Source of the DNA: Bacillus badius NBRC 15713
Lineage (GTDB): Bacteria > Bacillota > Bacilli > Bacillales > Domibacillaceae
Length of the DNA: 64,000 nucleotides
Assembly: GCF_001591605.1 (NCBI RefSeq)
Contig: NZ_BCVF01000022.1
Span: 1-64,000 of the forward strand
Reading direction: 5' to 3'
Below the pieces are notes generated by a model that was given only the letters and a program-made list of their open reading frames with translations, had not been told where the DNA came from and ran no database searches. The position numbers and the translations under genes are program-made. Shown here piece by piece: positions 26,054 through 34,992 of this stretch (positions are counted from its first letter, which is position 1; every line of letters starts with the position of its first letter).

Positions 26054-27499
26054 TTAAAAATTAAAATAAAGGAATGCAGTTACTTGCTGGAGCTGCATGA
26101 CAGAATAGAGAAAAAGAACAGAGGCATATAATGCAACCGTCTTTCTTGGTTCAAATTCATCTCTCCATTGAATAGAGTTTTTGGCAAAGAGAACGATCAG
26201 CAAACCGCCAGCAATGTACAGCAATACTTCTGCAAAAGAACTGCCGAGACTAAAGTTGAATAGCACAGGACTGCCAAGCGGGATATGTAAAGCTTCAATG
26301 ACTTCTTTAGGCAAGTAGATGCCGTTCAATCCGGTCATGCTCTTGAGAACATGAAGAGCCGTGGCGAAATCAGGAGACCGGAAAAAGACCCATGCCAGAT
26401 TAACAAAGTTAAATGTAATAAACCAGGCAAGCCATTTATTCATCGAGTACCCGGCGCGTTTCCAGGCACGGGCAATGACACTCGCTATTCCATGCATCAT
26501 GCCCCAAGCGATAAAGGTCCACCCTGCTCCATGCCAAACCCCGCTAATAAAGAAGATGATTAAAATGTTGATATAGGTCCGGGCCGTTCCTTTGCGGCTG
26601 CCGCCGAGCGGGATATAAATATACTGGGTCAAAAAAGTATTTAAAGTAATATGCCACCTTCTCCAAAAATCCTGAATATCCAGTGCCTTATAAGGCGAAA
26701 AGAAGTTTTTTGGCAAATGAATATTGAACAACAACCCGGCGCCGATGGCCATATCGGAATAGCCGCTAAAGTCAAAATACAGCTGGAATGTATAAGAAAG
26801 AGCTGTCATCCAGCCGTCCACAAATGTTAATTGTTCGGCCATTGCATAGCCTCTGTTCGCCCAGATGGCGAACGAATCAGCGATGACCACTTTTTTGAAC
26901 AAGCCCATACTGAATATGAGCAGCCCAAGAGCAAAGTTTTGCGGATTCAGCCGTCGGTTTTCTTTTTGGCGGAATTGCTCCATGACCTGGCGGTGGTGAA
27001 CAATGGGCCCGGCGATTAACTGCGGGAAAAAGGTAACAAACAAACAATAGTCTAATACATTATATCCTTTCGTTTCACCGCGATAGGAGTCTACCAAATA
27101 ACCTATTTGCTGAAAGGTATAAAACGAGATGGCCAGCGGCAACAGCAGGTTCTTTAACGGAATAGATTCATTAAATAAGAAATTGATATTTTCTGCGAAA
27201 AAATCATAGTATTTAAAATAGCCGAGCAGGCCCACGTTAAATAATATACCAGCCGTTAAAATCCACTTTTTTCTGTCAGTGAAATACTCTTTGCCAAGGG
27301 CTGTGCCGACAAGAAAATTGATGACGAGCGAAGCAAGAATCAACGGCAAATAGCTGGGGTTCCACCATCCATAGAAAAACAGGGACCCAGCAAGCAGCCA
27401 AGCTTTAGCAAGGGTGAAGCTCCACTGGTTCAGCAAAAAATAGATAAGCAAAACGATAGGAAGAAATAAAAAAATAAATTCAAACGAATTAAAAATCAA
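26054..27499 (-). CDS. MBOAT-family membrane O-acyltransferase (PatA/AlgI-like)
   Basis: 481 aa from a TTG at 27499, with GGAGGAG ending about 5 nt upstream. A TTG at 27514 would overlap that box. It has about eleven membrane segments and the MBOAT catalytic histidine in GVWHGAGWTFIAWG near residue 315. It passes acyl groups from cytoplasmic acyl-CoA to the outside. It is first of a two-gene operon with the SGNH protein, reading from the promoter at 27542-27570. An alternative role is teichoic-acid D-alanylation (DltB), but no dltA or dltC is present. Confidence 0.85.
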   Translation of the reverse strand: MIFNSFEFIFLFLPIVLLIYFLLNQWSFTLAKAWLLAGSLFFYGWWNPSYLPLILASLVINFLVGTALGKEYFTDRKKWILTAGILFNVGLLGYFKYYDFFAENINFLFNESIPLKNLLLPLAISFYTFQQIGYLVDSYRGETKGYNVLDYCLFVTFFPQLIAGPIVHHRQVMEQFRQKENRRLNPQNFALGLLIFSMGLFKKVVIADSFAIWANRGYAMAEQLTFVDGWMTALSYTFQLYFDFSGYSDMAIGAGLLFNIHLPKNFFSPYKALDIQDFWRRWHITLNTFLTQYIYIPLGGSRKGTARTYINILIIFFISGVWHGAGWTFIAWGMMHGIASVIARAWKRAGYSMNKWLAWFITFNFVNLAWVFFRSPDFATALHVLKSMTGLNGIYLPKEVIEALHIPLGSPVLFNFSLGSSFAEVLLYIAGGLLIVLFAKNSIQWRDEFEPRKTVALYASVLFLYSVMQLQQVTAFLYFNF

Positions 27500-27541
27500 G
27501 TGGATCTCCTCCAAAAAACAACGGAAAATAATGGCGAACTA

Positions 27542-27570
27542 ATCATACTACAATGAATAAATGAACACAA
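27542..27570 (-). promoter_or_regulatory. Sigma-A promoter of the MBOAT/SGNH operon
   Basis: On the minus strand, TTGTGT (27570-27565), a 17-nt spacer and TATGAT (27547-27542), about 43 nt before the TTG start. Confidence 0.65.
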
Positions 27571-27624
27571 CGGCAGGGCCTGTCCTCTTTTCAAGATATT
27601 ATATCCATTAAATGAAAATATTTC

Positions 27625-27748
27625 TTGTGAAAACGAAGAGTTATGGTACAATAAAAGTATAGTTTTCTGTTTTGTAATTTGACAATAATGAAGTGGCAAC
27701 GGTTGGATGGCCCGAAAGCATCTGCTCTTAATGAGCAGATGCTTTTTT
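27625..27748 (+). ncRNA. Candidate small RNA or leader with its own promoter and terminator
   Basis: A sigma-A-like promoter, TTGTGA (27625-27630), 16 nt, TACAAT (27647-27652), is followed within about 65 nt by an 11-bp terminator stem (27717-27727 with 27733-27743) and T6. The predicted transcript is about 90 nt (27659-27748) and has no ORF with a ribosome site. The next gene has another -10 box further down, so this looks like an independent short RNA or a prematurely terminated leader. I could not match it to a known riboswitch. Confidence 0.45.
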
Positions 27749-27785
27749 CTTTTTGGAAGAAATAAGCCAAAATAGATATATAGTT

Positions 27786-27794
27786 TGGTATAAT
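27786..27794 (+). promoter_or_regulatory. Extended -10 promoter of the phosphodiester glycosidase gene
   Basis: TGG-TATAAT (TATAAT at 27789-27794), downstream of the small terminator and about 37 nt before the TTG start. No good -35 is visible. Confidence 0.55.
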
Positions 27795-27830
27795 TATACT
27801 GTTTTTACAAAAAAGAGGGGGATTTTGATT

Positions 27831-29024
27831 TTGCGCCAAAGAAAAACAGGGACGCTTCTGTTAATGCTTGTCCTGATGCTGGCTTTTCCGACGGAGGGCT
27901 TAGCAAAAACAACAGCATTAAGCAATGGGGTGAACTGGAGACATATCTATACGAAAGTGAATGGGAAGGATCAGTCGATCGATATTATGGCCGTGGATTT
28001 AACAAAGAGGGGGCATAGCATTTCTTATCATTTGCCCATGCCCTATTATCGTCTGAATAAAGCATCTGCCCTGTCTAACCGTCAAATGCCGCCAGGGCAA
28101 AGACAGCTTGGGGCCATCAATGCCTCGTTTTTTCACTTTAATACAAGGGAACCGGCCTATTTACTTGCTAAAGAACATCGTCTGGATAACCTTGGAGTGG
28201 TATCCAATAAAAATACCGATTATATGTATGTGCCGGCTGCGTTTGGTGTAAGAAAGGACGGCAAGGCAATGATTGACCGTTTTCACTTAACGGTGACAGC
28301 AAAGGCCGGAGAGACCAGCCTTCCGATAACAGGCTATAATGAATCCCGTGAGAAGGATGAGTTAATCTTCTATACAAGAAGCATGAAGTTTAATAATACG
28401 AGAACGAATCCGCACGGCTATGAGGTCACTGTTGATGGATTGGATCAGCCGCTCGACCCGGGAGCCAAGTTTGGCCAGGCAGTTACGGGAAAAGTTACTT
28501 CTATTAGAGACTATGGTGAGCAGTCCAGCTCCATTATTCCGAAAAACGGCTTTGTCTTATCAGGGCAAGGAGAGAAGACGGAGGTTTTAAAATCATTAAA
28601 ACGCGGCGACTCTGTGTCAGTGACTATTCAGCTGGAAGAGAAGTGGCGGGGGAGCCAGTTCATGCTCGCCAGCGGCCCGCTGCTTGTCCAAAAAGGAAAA
28701 GTCTCCATGACCATGGCAGCAACAAGCCCCAATGCGCGGATAAGAGCCCCGCGGTCTGCTGTCATGGTTGACCGTTCAGGCAAAAAAGTATTTTTCGTTA
28801 CTATCGATGGCCGCCAAAAAGGGCGGACAGGAATGACGTTGCTTGAATTTGCTGCCTATTTAAAAAGCCTGGGAGGCTATCAGGCACTGAACTTAGACGG
28901 CGGAGGATCAACAACGTTAACAGGCCGGGCTATGGGCTCCAGTAAAGCAAAAGTATTAAACAGGCCGTCAGATGGCCGGGAACGAACGGTTTCGGCTATT
29001 TTAGAGGTGTTTCAAGCGAAATAA
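27831..29024 (+). CDS. Secreted phosphodiester glycosidase family protein (NAGPA domain)
   Basis: 397 aa from a TTG at 27831, with GAGGGGG about 9 nt upstream. A signal peptide with a hydrophobic core about residues 9-20 ends near LAKTTA. The C-terminal half is a NAGPA domain (about 230-395) with SGPLLVQKGK, FFVTIDGRQKGRTGMTL and the hallmark LDGGGSTTL near 363. The family cleaves sugar-phosphodiester bonds such as GlcNAc-1-phosphodiesters. Proteins of this kind in Firmicutes act on wall glycopolymers. Its neighbours, the acetylation pair and slaP-secA2, suggest trimming of a secondary wall polymer, which is inference. Confidence 0.78.
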   Translation: MRQRKTGTLLLMLVLMLAFPTEGLAKTTALSNGVNWRHIYTKVNGKDQSIDIMAVDLTKRGHSISYHLPMPYYRLNKASALSNRQMPPGQRQLGAINASFFHFNTREPAYLLAKEHRLDNLGVVSNKNTDYMYVPAAFGVRKDGKAMIDRFHLTVTAKAGETSLPITGYNESREKDELIFYTRSMKFNNTRTNPHGYEVTVDGLDQPLDPGAKFGQAVTGKVTSIRDYGEQSSSIIPKNGFVLSGQGEKTEVLKSLKRGDSVSVTIQLEEKWRGSQFMLASGPLLVQKGKVSMTMAATSPNARIRAPRSAVMVDRSGKKVFFVTIDGRQKGRTGMTLLEFAAYLKSLGGYQALNLDGGGSTTLTGRAMGSSKAKVLNRPSDGRERTVSAILEVFQAK

Positions 29025-29060
29025 GAGCGTTCCGGGAATTCCCGGAACGCTCTTTTCTTT
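29023..29060. terminator. Terminator after the phosphodiester glycosidase gene
   Basis: A perfect 14-bp stem AAGAGCGTTCCGGG / CCCGGAACGCTCTT with an AATT centre overlaps the stop codon and is followed by TTCTTT. The symmetric sequence may also stop minus-strand transcripts from slaP. Confidence 0.85.
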
Positions 29061-29119
29061 CGGAATGGAAAGCAGGCTTGCGCATAAACAGCTTGATCAT
29101 TCTCTCAAGCTAGCTTTAC

Positions 29120-30022
29120 TTAATTGCTTTTAACTTGTACGCTCCATCTTGACAGATCCGGAGTTTCTTTTTTTAATAGCTCTTTAGGAAAGATAAAGGA
29201 CCATGGCTTCGTTGTGTTTGCCTTAATTTCTAAGCTTCCAAAGTTAAATTGCCCTTCAGCAATCACCGCTCTTTCGCTGTCGAGTACTTGCAGGGGAAGC
29301 TGTTCAATGTTGATCAGCTTATCATAACCGTTACGGATGAGCACAGTGACATGGAACTTTCCATCTTCAGCTACCTGTGCCTGCAATCCGGTAAAGTTCA
29401 ATTCATTTTTTCCGGGAGCACCAAGGTCTTTGACGATTTGCTCCAGTTTTTCTTTTTCCCCTTCCGGCAAGGCTTCCTCCCAGGATTCAGCCAGATCGAG
29501 CCGATGCTCCTTTGAGGTCAAGTCAAATGCCAGTGTCCAGTTTTCTTTTTCCAGCTCCACTTGCTGGTCAATAGAAGCAGGCGGGAAGATGAATGTCCAT
29601 GGACGGCTGCTCTTAGCGGGAATCTCGCCTAATTCTGCCAAATGAAAATCGTGTCTAGCTTTCACTTCATTTTTTTCATTGATTAATAGAAGCGAAACAT
29701 CGCCAAGTTGAATGCCCTTATCCACGGAATTGCGCACAAAAGCGGAAACGGCCAGTCCTTGAGGCTGCTCTTCCCATTCAATGCCTGATAGCGACAATTG
29801 GTTCGCTTTCAAAGGAGGAAGCTCATTGTTCAAAAAGCGCAGCACGTACATTTGCTCTTTGGGAACGTTGGAGGAGGGATGAAGGGAAAGCTCCGTCTCT
29901 ACTTCCTCCGAAGATTCCGCTGCGTCGCTGCCGGTTAGCTCACTTGAAGCAACAGCGCTTTCACGCCCGTCATTTTTCAGTTGATCTGAATCACGTTTTT
30001 TGCTTTTAAAAAATGAAAACAT
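29120..30022 (-). CDS. slaP: SlaP, accessory Sec system S-layer assembly protein
   Basis: 300 aa, cytoplasmic, no signal peptide. The N-terminal about 60 residues are charged and low in complexity. Two SLAP-type domains follow (about 55-170 and 180-298), each ending in a similar K-PW-FIFP block (SSRPWTFIFPP near 147, TTKPWSFIFPK near 271). In B. anthracis, SlaP works with SecA2 to secrete the S-layer proteins Sap and EA1. It starts 2 nt after the secA2 stop, so the genes are translationally linked. Length and repeat layout match the known protein. The S-layer substrate itself is not in the window. Confidence 0.85.
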   Translation of the reverse strand: MFSFFKSKKRDSDQLKNDGRESAVASSELTGSDAAESSEEVETELSLHPSSNVPKEQMYVLRFLNNELPPLKANQLSLSGIEWEEQPQGLAVSAFVRNSVDKGIQLGDVSLLLINEKNEVKARHDFHLAELGEIPAKSSRPWTFIFPPASIDQQVELEKENWTLAFDLTSKEHRLDLAESWEEALPEGEKEKLEQIVKDLGAPGKNELNFTGLQAQVAEDGKFHVTVLIRNGYDKLINIEQLPLQVLDSERAVIAEGQFNFGSLEIKANTTKPWSFIFPKELLKKETPDLSRWSVQVKSN

Positions 30023-30024
30023 AG

Positions 30025-32382
30025 TTATTCCAACTCCTTATTGTTTAATTCCTTGATCAGACGGCCAAAGTGAATGGCGATCTCTTTTTGGAGCTGATGA
30101 TGCATATCTGAAAATAGCTGCAGACCCTCACGCGCATAAATCCTCATCGGGTCCTCCTGCTGATAATAGCGAAGGCCGATTCCTTCCTTTAAACGGGTCA
30201 TGTTTTCCAAATGCTCGACCCAGAGCCGATCAATCGCAGATAAAATAATTTGTTTAATATAGTCATCCCAATCCGGCTCATAAGCAGCGGTTAATTCCTC
30301 AGTATAAGCAGCGATGGCCTGTTCGGTCAGCTCTTCCATTTCTTTTCTGCTTATTACTTCTTCGGGTAAATAGACGGGGCGGCCGCCAAGCAAAGCGCTC
30401 AGGCTCCCGGCAAGCTGATCTACCTGCCATTCATCTGTTGGCTCGTCAGCAGGGCAGAGCCGGTCTATTTCATTGCGTGCTGCTTCCTGCATAATCCCCA
30501 GAAAACGGTCAAAGTGCTTATCCAGGTCGACGGCTTGATTGCGCAAGCCGAATATAATGCCGCGCTGCTCATTAATAACGTCATCGAGCTTTAAGTTATA
30601 CTCCCGCATGGAGAAGTTGGCGCCCTCTACGATACGTTGAACCCGGTCCACAAACTCCGGCATTTTTTTGTTTAAGACGATCCCATCTTTATCTGTCCGC
30701 AATTTTTTTGATAGTTTTTCCAATTCTTCCTTGGCAAAGCGGCGGAACATCGTATCTTCCAAAGAGATAAAGAATTGGCTTGCTCCCGGGTCGCCTTGAC
30801 GGCCGGAGCGGCCTTTCAGCTGGTTGTCGATTCGGCGGCTTTCGTGGCGCTCCGTCCCTAATACAAAGAGTCCGCCCAGCTCGGCTACGCCGTCACCAAG
30901 AAGAATATCGGTGCCGCGGCCCGCCATATTCGTGGCAATCGTTATATGATCTTTCTGGCCGGAACGAGAAATCAGCTCCACCTCTTGCTCGACACTTTTC
31001 GCATTCAGCAGCTCAAATGATAAGCCTGCTTCTTTAAAGTAATCCGCTACTTTTTCTGATTGCAGGATAGATGTAGTGCCCACAAGAACCGGCTGTCCGG
31101 TCGCATGCCGTTTTTTTACTTCTTCTGTGACTGCTTTATATTTAGCTTCCTCTGTTGCATAAATATTATCCGGCATATCTACCCGCTGTTTAGGGCGGTT
31201 TGTCGGAATTTGCACGACTTGCATGTTGTAAACCTGCTGGAATTCCTTTTCCTCGGTTTTCGCCGTGCCGGTCATGCCGGAGAGGTGCGGGTACATCCGG
31301 AAGTAATTTTGGATTGTAATGGAAGCTTGCGTTTTATTTTCATCCGTAATTTCCAGACCTTCCTTCGCTTCAATGGCCTGGTGGAGCCCGTCACTTAGAG
31401 TCCGTCCTTCCATCGTCCGTCCAGTGAACATGTCAACAAGTAACACCTTTCCGTCTTTGACAATATAATCAACATCTCTTTCAAACATCACATGGGCACG
31501 GACTGCCTGGATCATGTAGTGGTACAAGGTTTGGTGCTCCAGCTCATATAGATTGTCGACGCCAAAGGCTTTTTCTACTTTTTCGATTCCTTGTTCCGTG
31601 AGACTGACGGCTTTTGTTTCGTCATCAAGATGATAATCTTCATCTTGAACGAAGCGGCTGGCTACACGGGCCCCAATCACATGAAGATCCGCGCTTGCAG
31701 GCATCTTGCCGGCAATAATGAGAGGGGTTTTTGCTTCATCGATCAGGACACTGTCCACTTCATCGATAATGGCAAAGTGATAAGGGCGCTGTACACGCTG
31801 GGAAGGATGCCACACCATGTTATCGCGCAAATAATCGAATCCAAATTCGGTTCCGACCCCATATGTAATATCCGCCTGGTAGGCTTTTTGCTTTTCTTCC
31901 GGGTCCATCATAGGCAAATTCAAACCGACGGTCAGACCGAGAAATTCATGGAGCGGGCCGATCGTTTCGCAGTCACGGCTGGCCAGATAGTCATTCACTG
32001 TGATGACGTGAACACCTTTTCCTTCCAAGGCCCGCAAGTAACTCGGCAAAGAAGCGACAAGTGTTTTTCCTTCACCTGTTGCCATTTCAGCAATATTTGC
32101 TTCTGTCAGCACCATTCCGCCAATCAGCTGCACGTCATAATGACGCATGCCGAGTACCCGTTTGGATGCTTCACGGACAACAGCGAACGCTTCGGCTTGA
32201 ATATCGTTCACCGTGTCGCCCTGTGCCAGTCTTTCTTTGAACACGATCGTCATATGAGCTAATTCTTCATCTGACATCTTTTCAAAGCTGGCTTCTAACG
32301 CATTAATCTTTTCTACTTCTTTGTAATATTTCTTTAAACGCTGATCGTTTGAATCGCCCAGCTTTTTAAAAAACGAAATCAT
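30025..32382 (-). CDS. secA2: SecA2, accessory preprotein translocase ATPase
   Basis: 785 aa. It powers export of a subset of proteins through SecYEG. It shows Walker A MATGEGKTL near residue 100, DEAD-like IIDEVDSVLIDEAKTPL near 204, helicase motifs including NMAGRGTDILLGDG near 488 and GRSGRQGDPG near 526, and the helical wing and scaffold. It ends in KELNNKELE without the Cys-rich zinc-binding tail of the main SecA, and is shorter than SecA1 (about 840 aa). That and the linked slaP mark it as SecA2. Transcription probably starts from TAGTCA-17-TAAAAT on the minus strand at 32475-32447. Confidence 0.9.
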   Translation of the reverse strand: MISFFKKLGDSNDQRLKKYYKEVEKINALEASFEKMSDEELAHMTIVFKERLAQGDTVNDIQAEAFAVVREASKRVLGMRHYDVQLIGGMVLTEANIAEMATGEGKTLVASLPSYLRALEGKGVHVITVNDYLASRDCETIGPLHEFLGLTVGLNLPMMDPEEKQKAYQADITYGVGTEFGFDYLRDNMVWHPSQRVQRPYHFAIIDEVDSVLIDEAKTPLIIAGKMPASADLHVIGARVASRFVQDEDYHLDDETKAVSLTEQGIEKVEKAFGVDNLYELEHQTLYHYMIQAVRAHVMFERDVDYIVKDGKVLLVDMFTGRTMEGRTLSDGLHQAIEAKEGLEITDENKTQASITIQNYFRMYPHLSGMTGTAKTEEKEFQQVYNMQVVQIPTNRPKQRVDMPDNIYATEEAKYKAVTEEVKKRHATGQPVLVGTTSILQSEKVADYFKEAGLSFELLNAKSVEQEVELISRSGQKDHITIATNMAGRGTDILLGDGVAELGGLFVLGTERHESRRIDNQLKGRSGRQGDPGASQFFISLEDTMFRRFAKEELEKLSKKLRTDKDGIVLNKKMPEFVDRVQRIVEGANFSMREYNLKLDDVINEQRGIIFGLRNQAVDLDKHFDRFLGIMQEAARNEIDRLCPADEPTDEWQVDQLAGSLSALLGGRPVYLPEEVISRKEMEELTEQAIAAYTEELTAAYEPDWDDYIKQIILSAIDRLWVEHLENMTRLKEGIGLRYYQQEDPMRIYAREGLQLFSDMHHQLQKEIAIHFGRLIKELNNKELE

Positions 32383-32746
32383 ATATCTGTACGCTCCCTC
32401 GGAGAAATTTCAATTAAACGCAGGTGGGATAATCAGTCATTATTTTATTTTACCAAAAGAAGAAACGGATGACTAATATATCTAGATTATTGTAAAAATG
32501 AAGAAAAAATTGCATAAAAAGACAGAAAACAAGAGGTTTGGACAATATCTAGGACCGGGAAAAGAAAAACAGCAGACTTTCACTCATTTTTCATGGAAGT
32601 TGCTTTAAAATGCCATTATAATATTGAGGTGAAATGAATTTATGAGGAAAGATAAAGTAAGCAGGTAATCAGTCGGCTGCTGTTGTTGCATGCTACTAAA
32701 TACAGAAGCGTAACGTTTGTTTTTCTATAGCTGAAGGAGGTACTTC
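32383..32746. other. Divergent promoter region between secA2 and tagO
   Basis: 364 bases without a gene. The minus strand carries the probable secA2 promoter: TAGTCA (32475-32470), 17 nt, TAAAAT (32452-32447). The plus strand has a TATAAT at 32617-32622 with a poor -35, about 125 nt before tagO, and an AGGAGG box directly ahead of tagO. I found no stable hairpin or small ORF of note. Confidence 0.55.
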
Positions 32747-33796
32747 ATGGTTTCCCTGGTTTTTGTGATCTGTGTGCTGGCATCACTTGCCATTACGCCG
32801 CTCGTAAAAAAAATGGCCATTGCCATTGGTGCGGTGGATAAGCCTAATTATCGGAAGGTTCATGAAAAGGTGATGCCCCGAATGGGCGGCTTGGCAATAT
32901 TTATCAGCTTTATGATTGGTCTGCTTCTTTTGAAGCCGCAATCGCCATTTAATTTGGCGATCGTGATCGGCGGCGTCATTATTATTATAACCGGTGTGCT
33001 CGATGACCGGTTTGAGTTATCGGCGAAAGCAAAACTCGGCGGCCAGCTGCTGGCTGCTCTTGTAGTTGTTTTATATGGCGGGGTAAAGATGGAGTTCATT
33101 ACCTTGCCGTTTGGCGGTGAAATGGAATTTGGATTTTTGAGCGTGCCGCTGACGATTTTGTGGATTGTCGGCATTACTAATGCGATCAACTTAATTGACG
33201 GACTGGACGGCTTGGCAGCCGGTGTGTCATCTATTGCCCTTGTGACGATCAGCTTGATGGCTTTTATGAAGGGTGACGTCTATGTGATGAGTATGGCTTT
33301 GCTTGTGCTAGGGAGCACACTTGGCTTTTTGCGTTATAATTTTCACCCGGCCAAGATTTTTATGGGGGATACAGGCGCCTTGTTTCTCGGTTATATTATT
33401 GCTGTTCTGTCGTTGCTTGGCTTTAAAAACATCACCGTCATTTCATTAATCATTCCCATCATTATTTTAGGTGTTCCGATTTCTGATACATTCTTCGCGA
33501 TTGTTCGAAGAAAGGTCAATAAACAGCCGTTGTCAGCACCGGATAAATCGCATCTCCATCATTGTTTGCTGCGTATGGGATATACTCACAGGCAGACAGT
33601 TATTATCATTTACGCCCTTGCCTCCATGTTTGGCCTGGCAGCGGTCATTTTCTCCATGGCCACTATTTGGGGAGCGTTCATTATGGTGGCGGTTCTTGCC
33701 GTTGCGATTGAATTATTTGTTGAAAGCATTGGTCTTGTTCATGCAAATTATAAACCGCTCCTTAACTTTATGCGTGTCCGCATCAAAAGAAACTAA
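32747..33796 (+). CDS. tagO: TagO, undecaprenyl-phosphate GlcNAc-1-phosphate transferase
   Basis: 349 aa with about eleven membrane helices. It transfers GlcNAc-1-P from UDP-GlcNAc to undecaprenyl phosphate, the first step for wall teichoic acid and other secondary wall polymers. Signature residues are VLDDRFEL near 84, NLIDGLDGLAAG near 147, FMGDTGALFLG near 204 and a His-rich KSHLHH near 265. AGGAGG lies 7 nt before the ATG. As in B. subtilis, an LCP ligase (lytR/tagU), yvyE and degSU follow, giving strong synteny support. Confidence 0.92.
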   Translation: MVSLVFVICVLASLAITPLVKKMAIAIGAVDKPNYRKVHEKVMPRMGGLAIFISFMIGLLLLKPQSPFNLAIVIGGVIIIITGVLDDRFELSAKAKLGGQLLAALVVVLYGGVKMEFITLPFGGEMEFGFLSVPLTILWIVGITNAINLIDGLDGLAAGVSSIALVTISLMAFMKGDVYVMSMALLVLGSTLGFLRYNFHPAKIFMGDTGALFLGYIIAVLSLLGFKNITVISLIIPIIILGVPISDTFFAIVRRKVNKQPLSAPDKSHLHHCLLRMGYTHRQTVIIIYALASMFGLAAVIFSMATIWGAFIMVAVLAVAIELFVESIGLVHANYKPLLNFMRVRIKRN

Positions 33797-33877
33797 AGAA
33801 GCTGCCGGATTATTCCGGCAGCTTCTTGGCTTCCAGGTTAGTGCCTGACATCGTTCTTGGGTGCTAACCTGTTTTTT
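33796..33877. terminator. Double hairpin between convergent tagO and the LCP gene
   Basis: The first stem is a perfect 14 bp (33796-33809 with 33814-33827) starting in the tagO stop codon. The second pairs CAGGTTAG (33834-33841) with CTAACCTG (33864-33871) and is followed by T6, giving a good plus-strand terminator. The first stem may serve the minus-strand gene. Confidence 0.8.
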
Positions 33878-33879
33878 CA

Positions 33880-34860
33880 TTAATCCACTTCAAGATGACG
33901 GGACAATTTGCGTTTAATGACCTCGAGATCTTCTTCATCCAGGCGGTAAATATAAGCGCCATTCTTCATTTCGTCATCTTCACCTTGTAAAGTAAGTGAT
34001 TCAAATTCCATGTTTCCTGATTTTCCATAGTTAATGAGGGACTTCATTTCACTAAATGTCATGTTGGTTGTCATATTAGAGCCAACTGCTTCCAAAATTT
34101 CATCATACTTGGTAATAGAGTTGAAAGAAGTAGCTTTTTTTATAACCGCCTCCAATAGCTGCTGCTGACGCTTGCCGCGCTCAATATCGCTGTCATAGTG
34201 GCGCGTCCGTGCAACGGCTAAGGCTTCTTCGCCGTTTAATTCTTGAACGCCTGGTTCAAGCTTGATGGCGTTGTGACGGTCGTTAGAGTCTTTTTCTGAT
34301 AACTTGTAAGGCACATTGAACTTAATGCCGCCCAATGCATCGACTACGTCCATGAAAGCATAGAAATTCATGCGAACATAATAGTCAACGGGAATGTCTA
34401 ATAATTCTTCCACTGTATCAATGGTTGCCTTTGGTCCTCCATAGGCATGGGCGTGGTTGATTTTTGTTTTATAGCCCACCTTTGGAATGTAGGCATAAGA
34501 ATCACGAGGGATGCTGAGCAGCTTAATGGACTTGTCCTTTACGTTTAAAGTAGCCAGCATTAAAGCATCTGAACGGGCTTTATCCTCCTTGGTGCGCACG
34601 TCACTTTCATCAATTCCAATGAACAAAATGGAAATGTTATCGTTCAGCGGGTGAACTTCGGCATCGCGCAAAGCGGACTTTTTGCGGCCGTCATCCATAT
34701 AAGAGCCTGTAAAGATCGTTTCTGCTTTTTTGTATAGGAAGGCACCGTAACCGGCAGCTGTAAATGTAAGAAACACAATCGGCAATAGAATAAGAAAGGC
34801 AATACGGCGCTTGCGCTTTTGCCTCCTGCGCTTTTGTAGACGCTGTCTATCTGATGACAT
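33880..34860 (-). CDS. tagU: LytR-CpsA-Psr (LCP) family wall-polymer ligase, TagU/LytR-like
   Basis: 326 aa from the ATG at 34860, with GAAGGAG 9 nt upstream. A TTG at 34878 would lie across that box. A short, very basic cytoplasmic tail, one membrane helix (about 21-43) and an extracellular LCP domain (about 75-230) are visible. Phosphoprenyl-binding residues lie in the RSDALMLATL segment near 97, SIPRDS near 116 and KINHAHAYGG near 130, with ARTRHYDSDIERGKRQQ near 209. These enzymes attach undecaprenyl-linked glycopolymers to peptidoglycan, which fits the TagO neighbour. Confidence 0.88.
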   Translation of the reverse strand: MSSDRQRLQKRRRQKRKRRIAFLILLPIVFLTFTAAGYGAFLYKKAETIFTGSYMDDGRKKSALRDAEVHPLNDNISILFIGIDESDVRTKEDKARSDALMLATLNVKDKSIKLLSIPRDSYAYIPKVGYKTKINHAHAYGGPKATIDTVEELLDIPVDYYVRMNFYAFMDVVDALGGIKFNVPYKLSEKDSNDRHNAIKLEPGVQELNGEEALAVARTRHYDSDIERGKRQQQLLEAVIKKATSFNSITKYDEILEAVGSNMTTNMTFSEMKSLINYGKSGNMEFESLTLQGEDDEMKNGAYIYRLDEEDLEVIKRKLSRHLEVD

Positions 34861-34992
34861 ATAGTTTAACTCCTTCAAAATAGAGTAATCCGGCGAGAAT
34901 TATAAATGTTCATAATTCTTCAAAGACCAAACTACATTTTACTATGAAATGCAGCAGGCGTAAATTTAATTTTTGGCACATTCTTTAATATT

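Noticed and set aside
24993-27499. Calling the MBOAT/SGNH pair dltB/dltD
   Set aside because: dltA and dltC are missing and the SGNH protein has the AlgX/PatB-like GSSR and DGHHF pattern; wall polysaccharide acetylation fits the neighbours better.
27659-27716. Known riboswitch class in the short leader
   Set aside because: Compared by eye with fluoride, guanidine-I, c-di-GMP-I and SAM consensus cores; no convincing match.
31591-32262. 223-aa plus-strand frame opposite secA2
   Set aside because: Fully antisense to the conserved ATPase domain of SecA2 and without a ribosome site.
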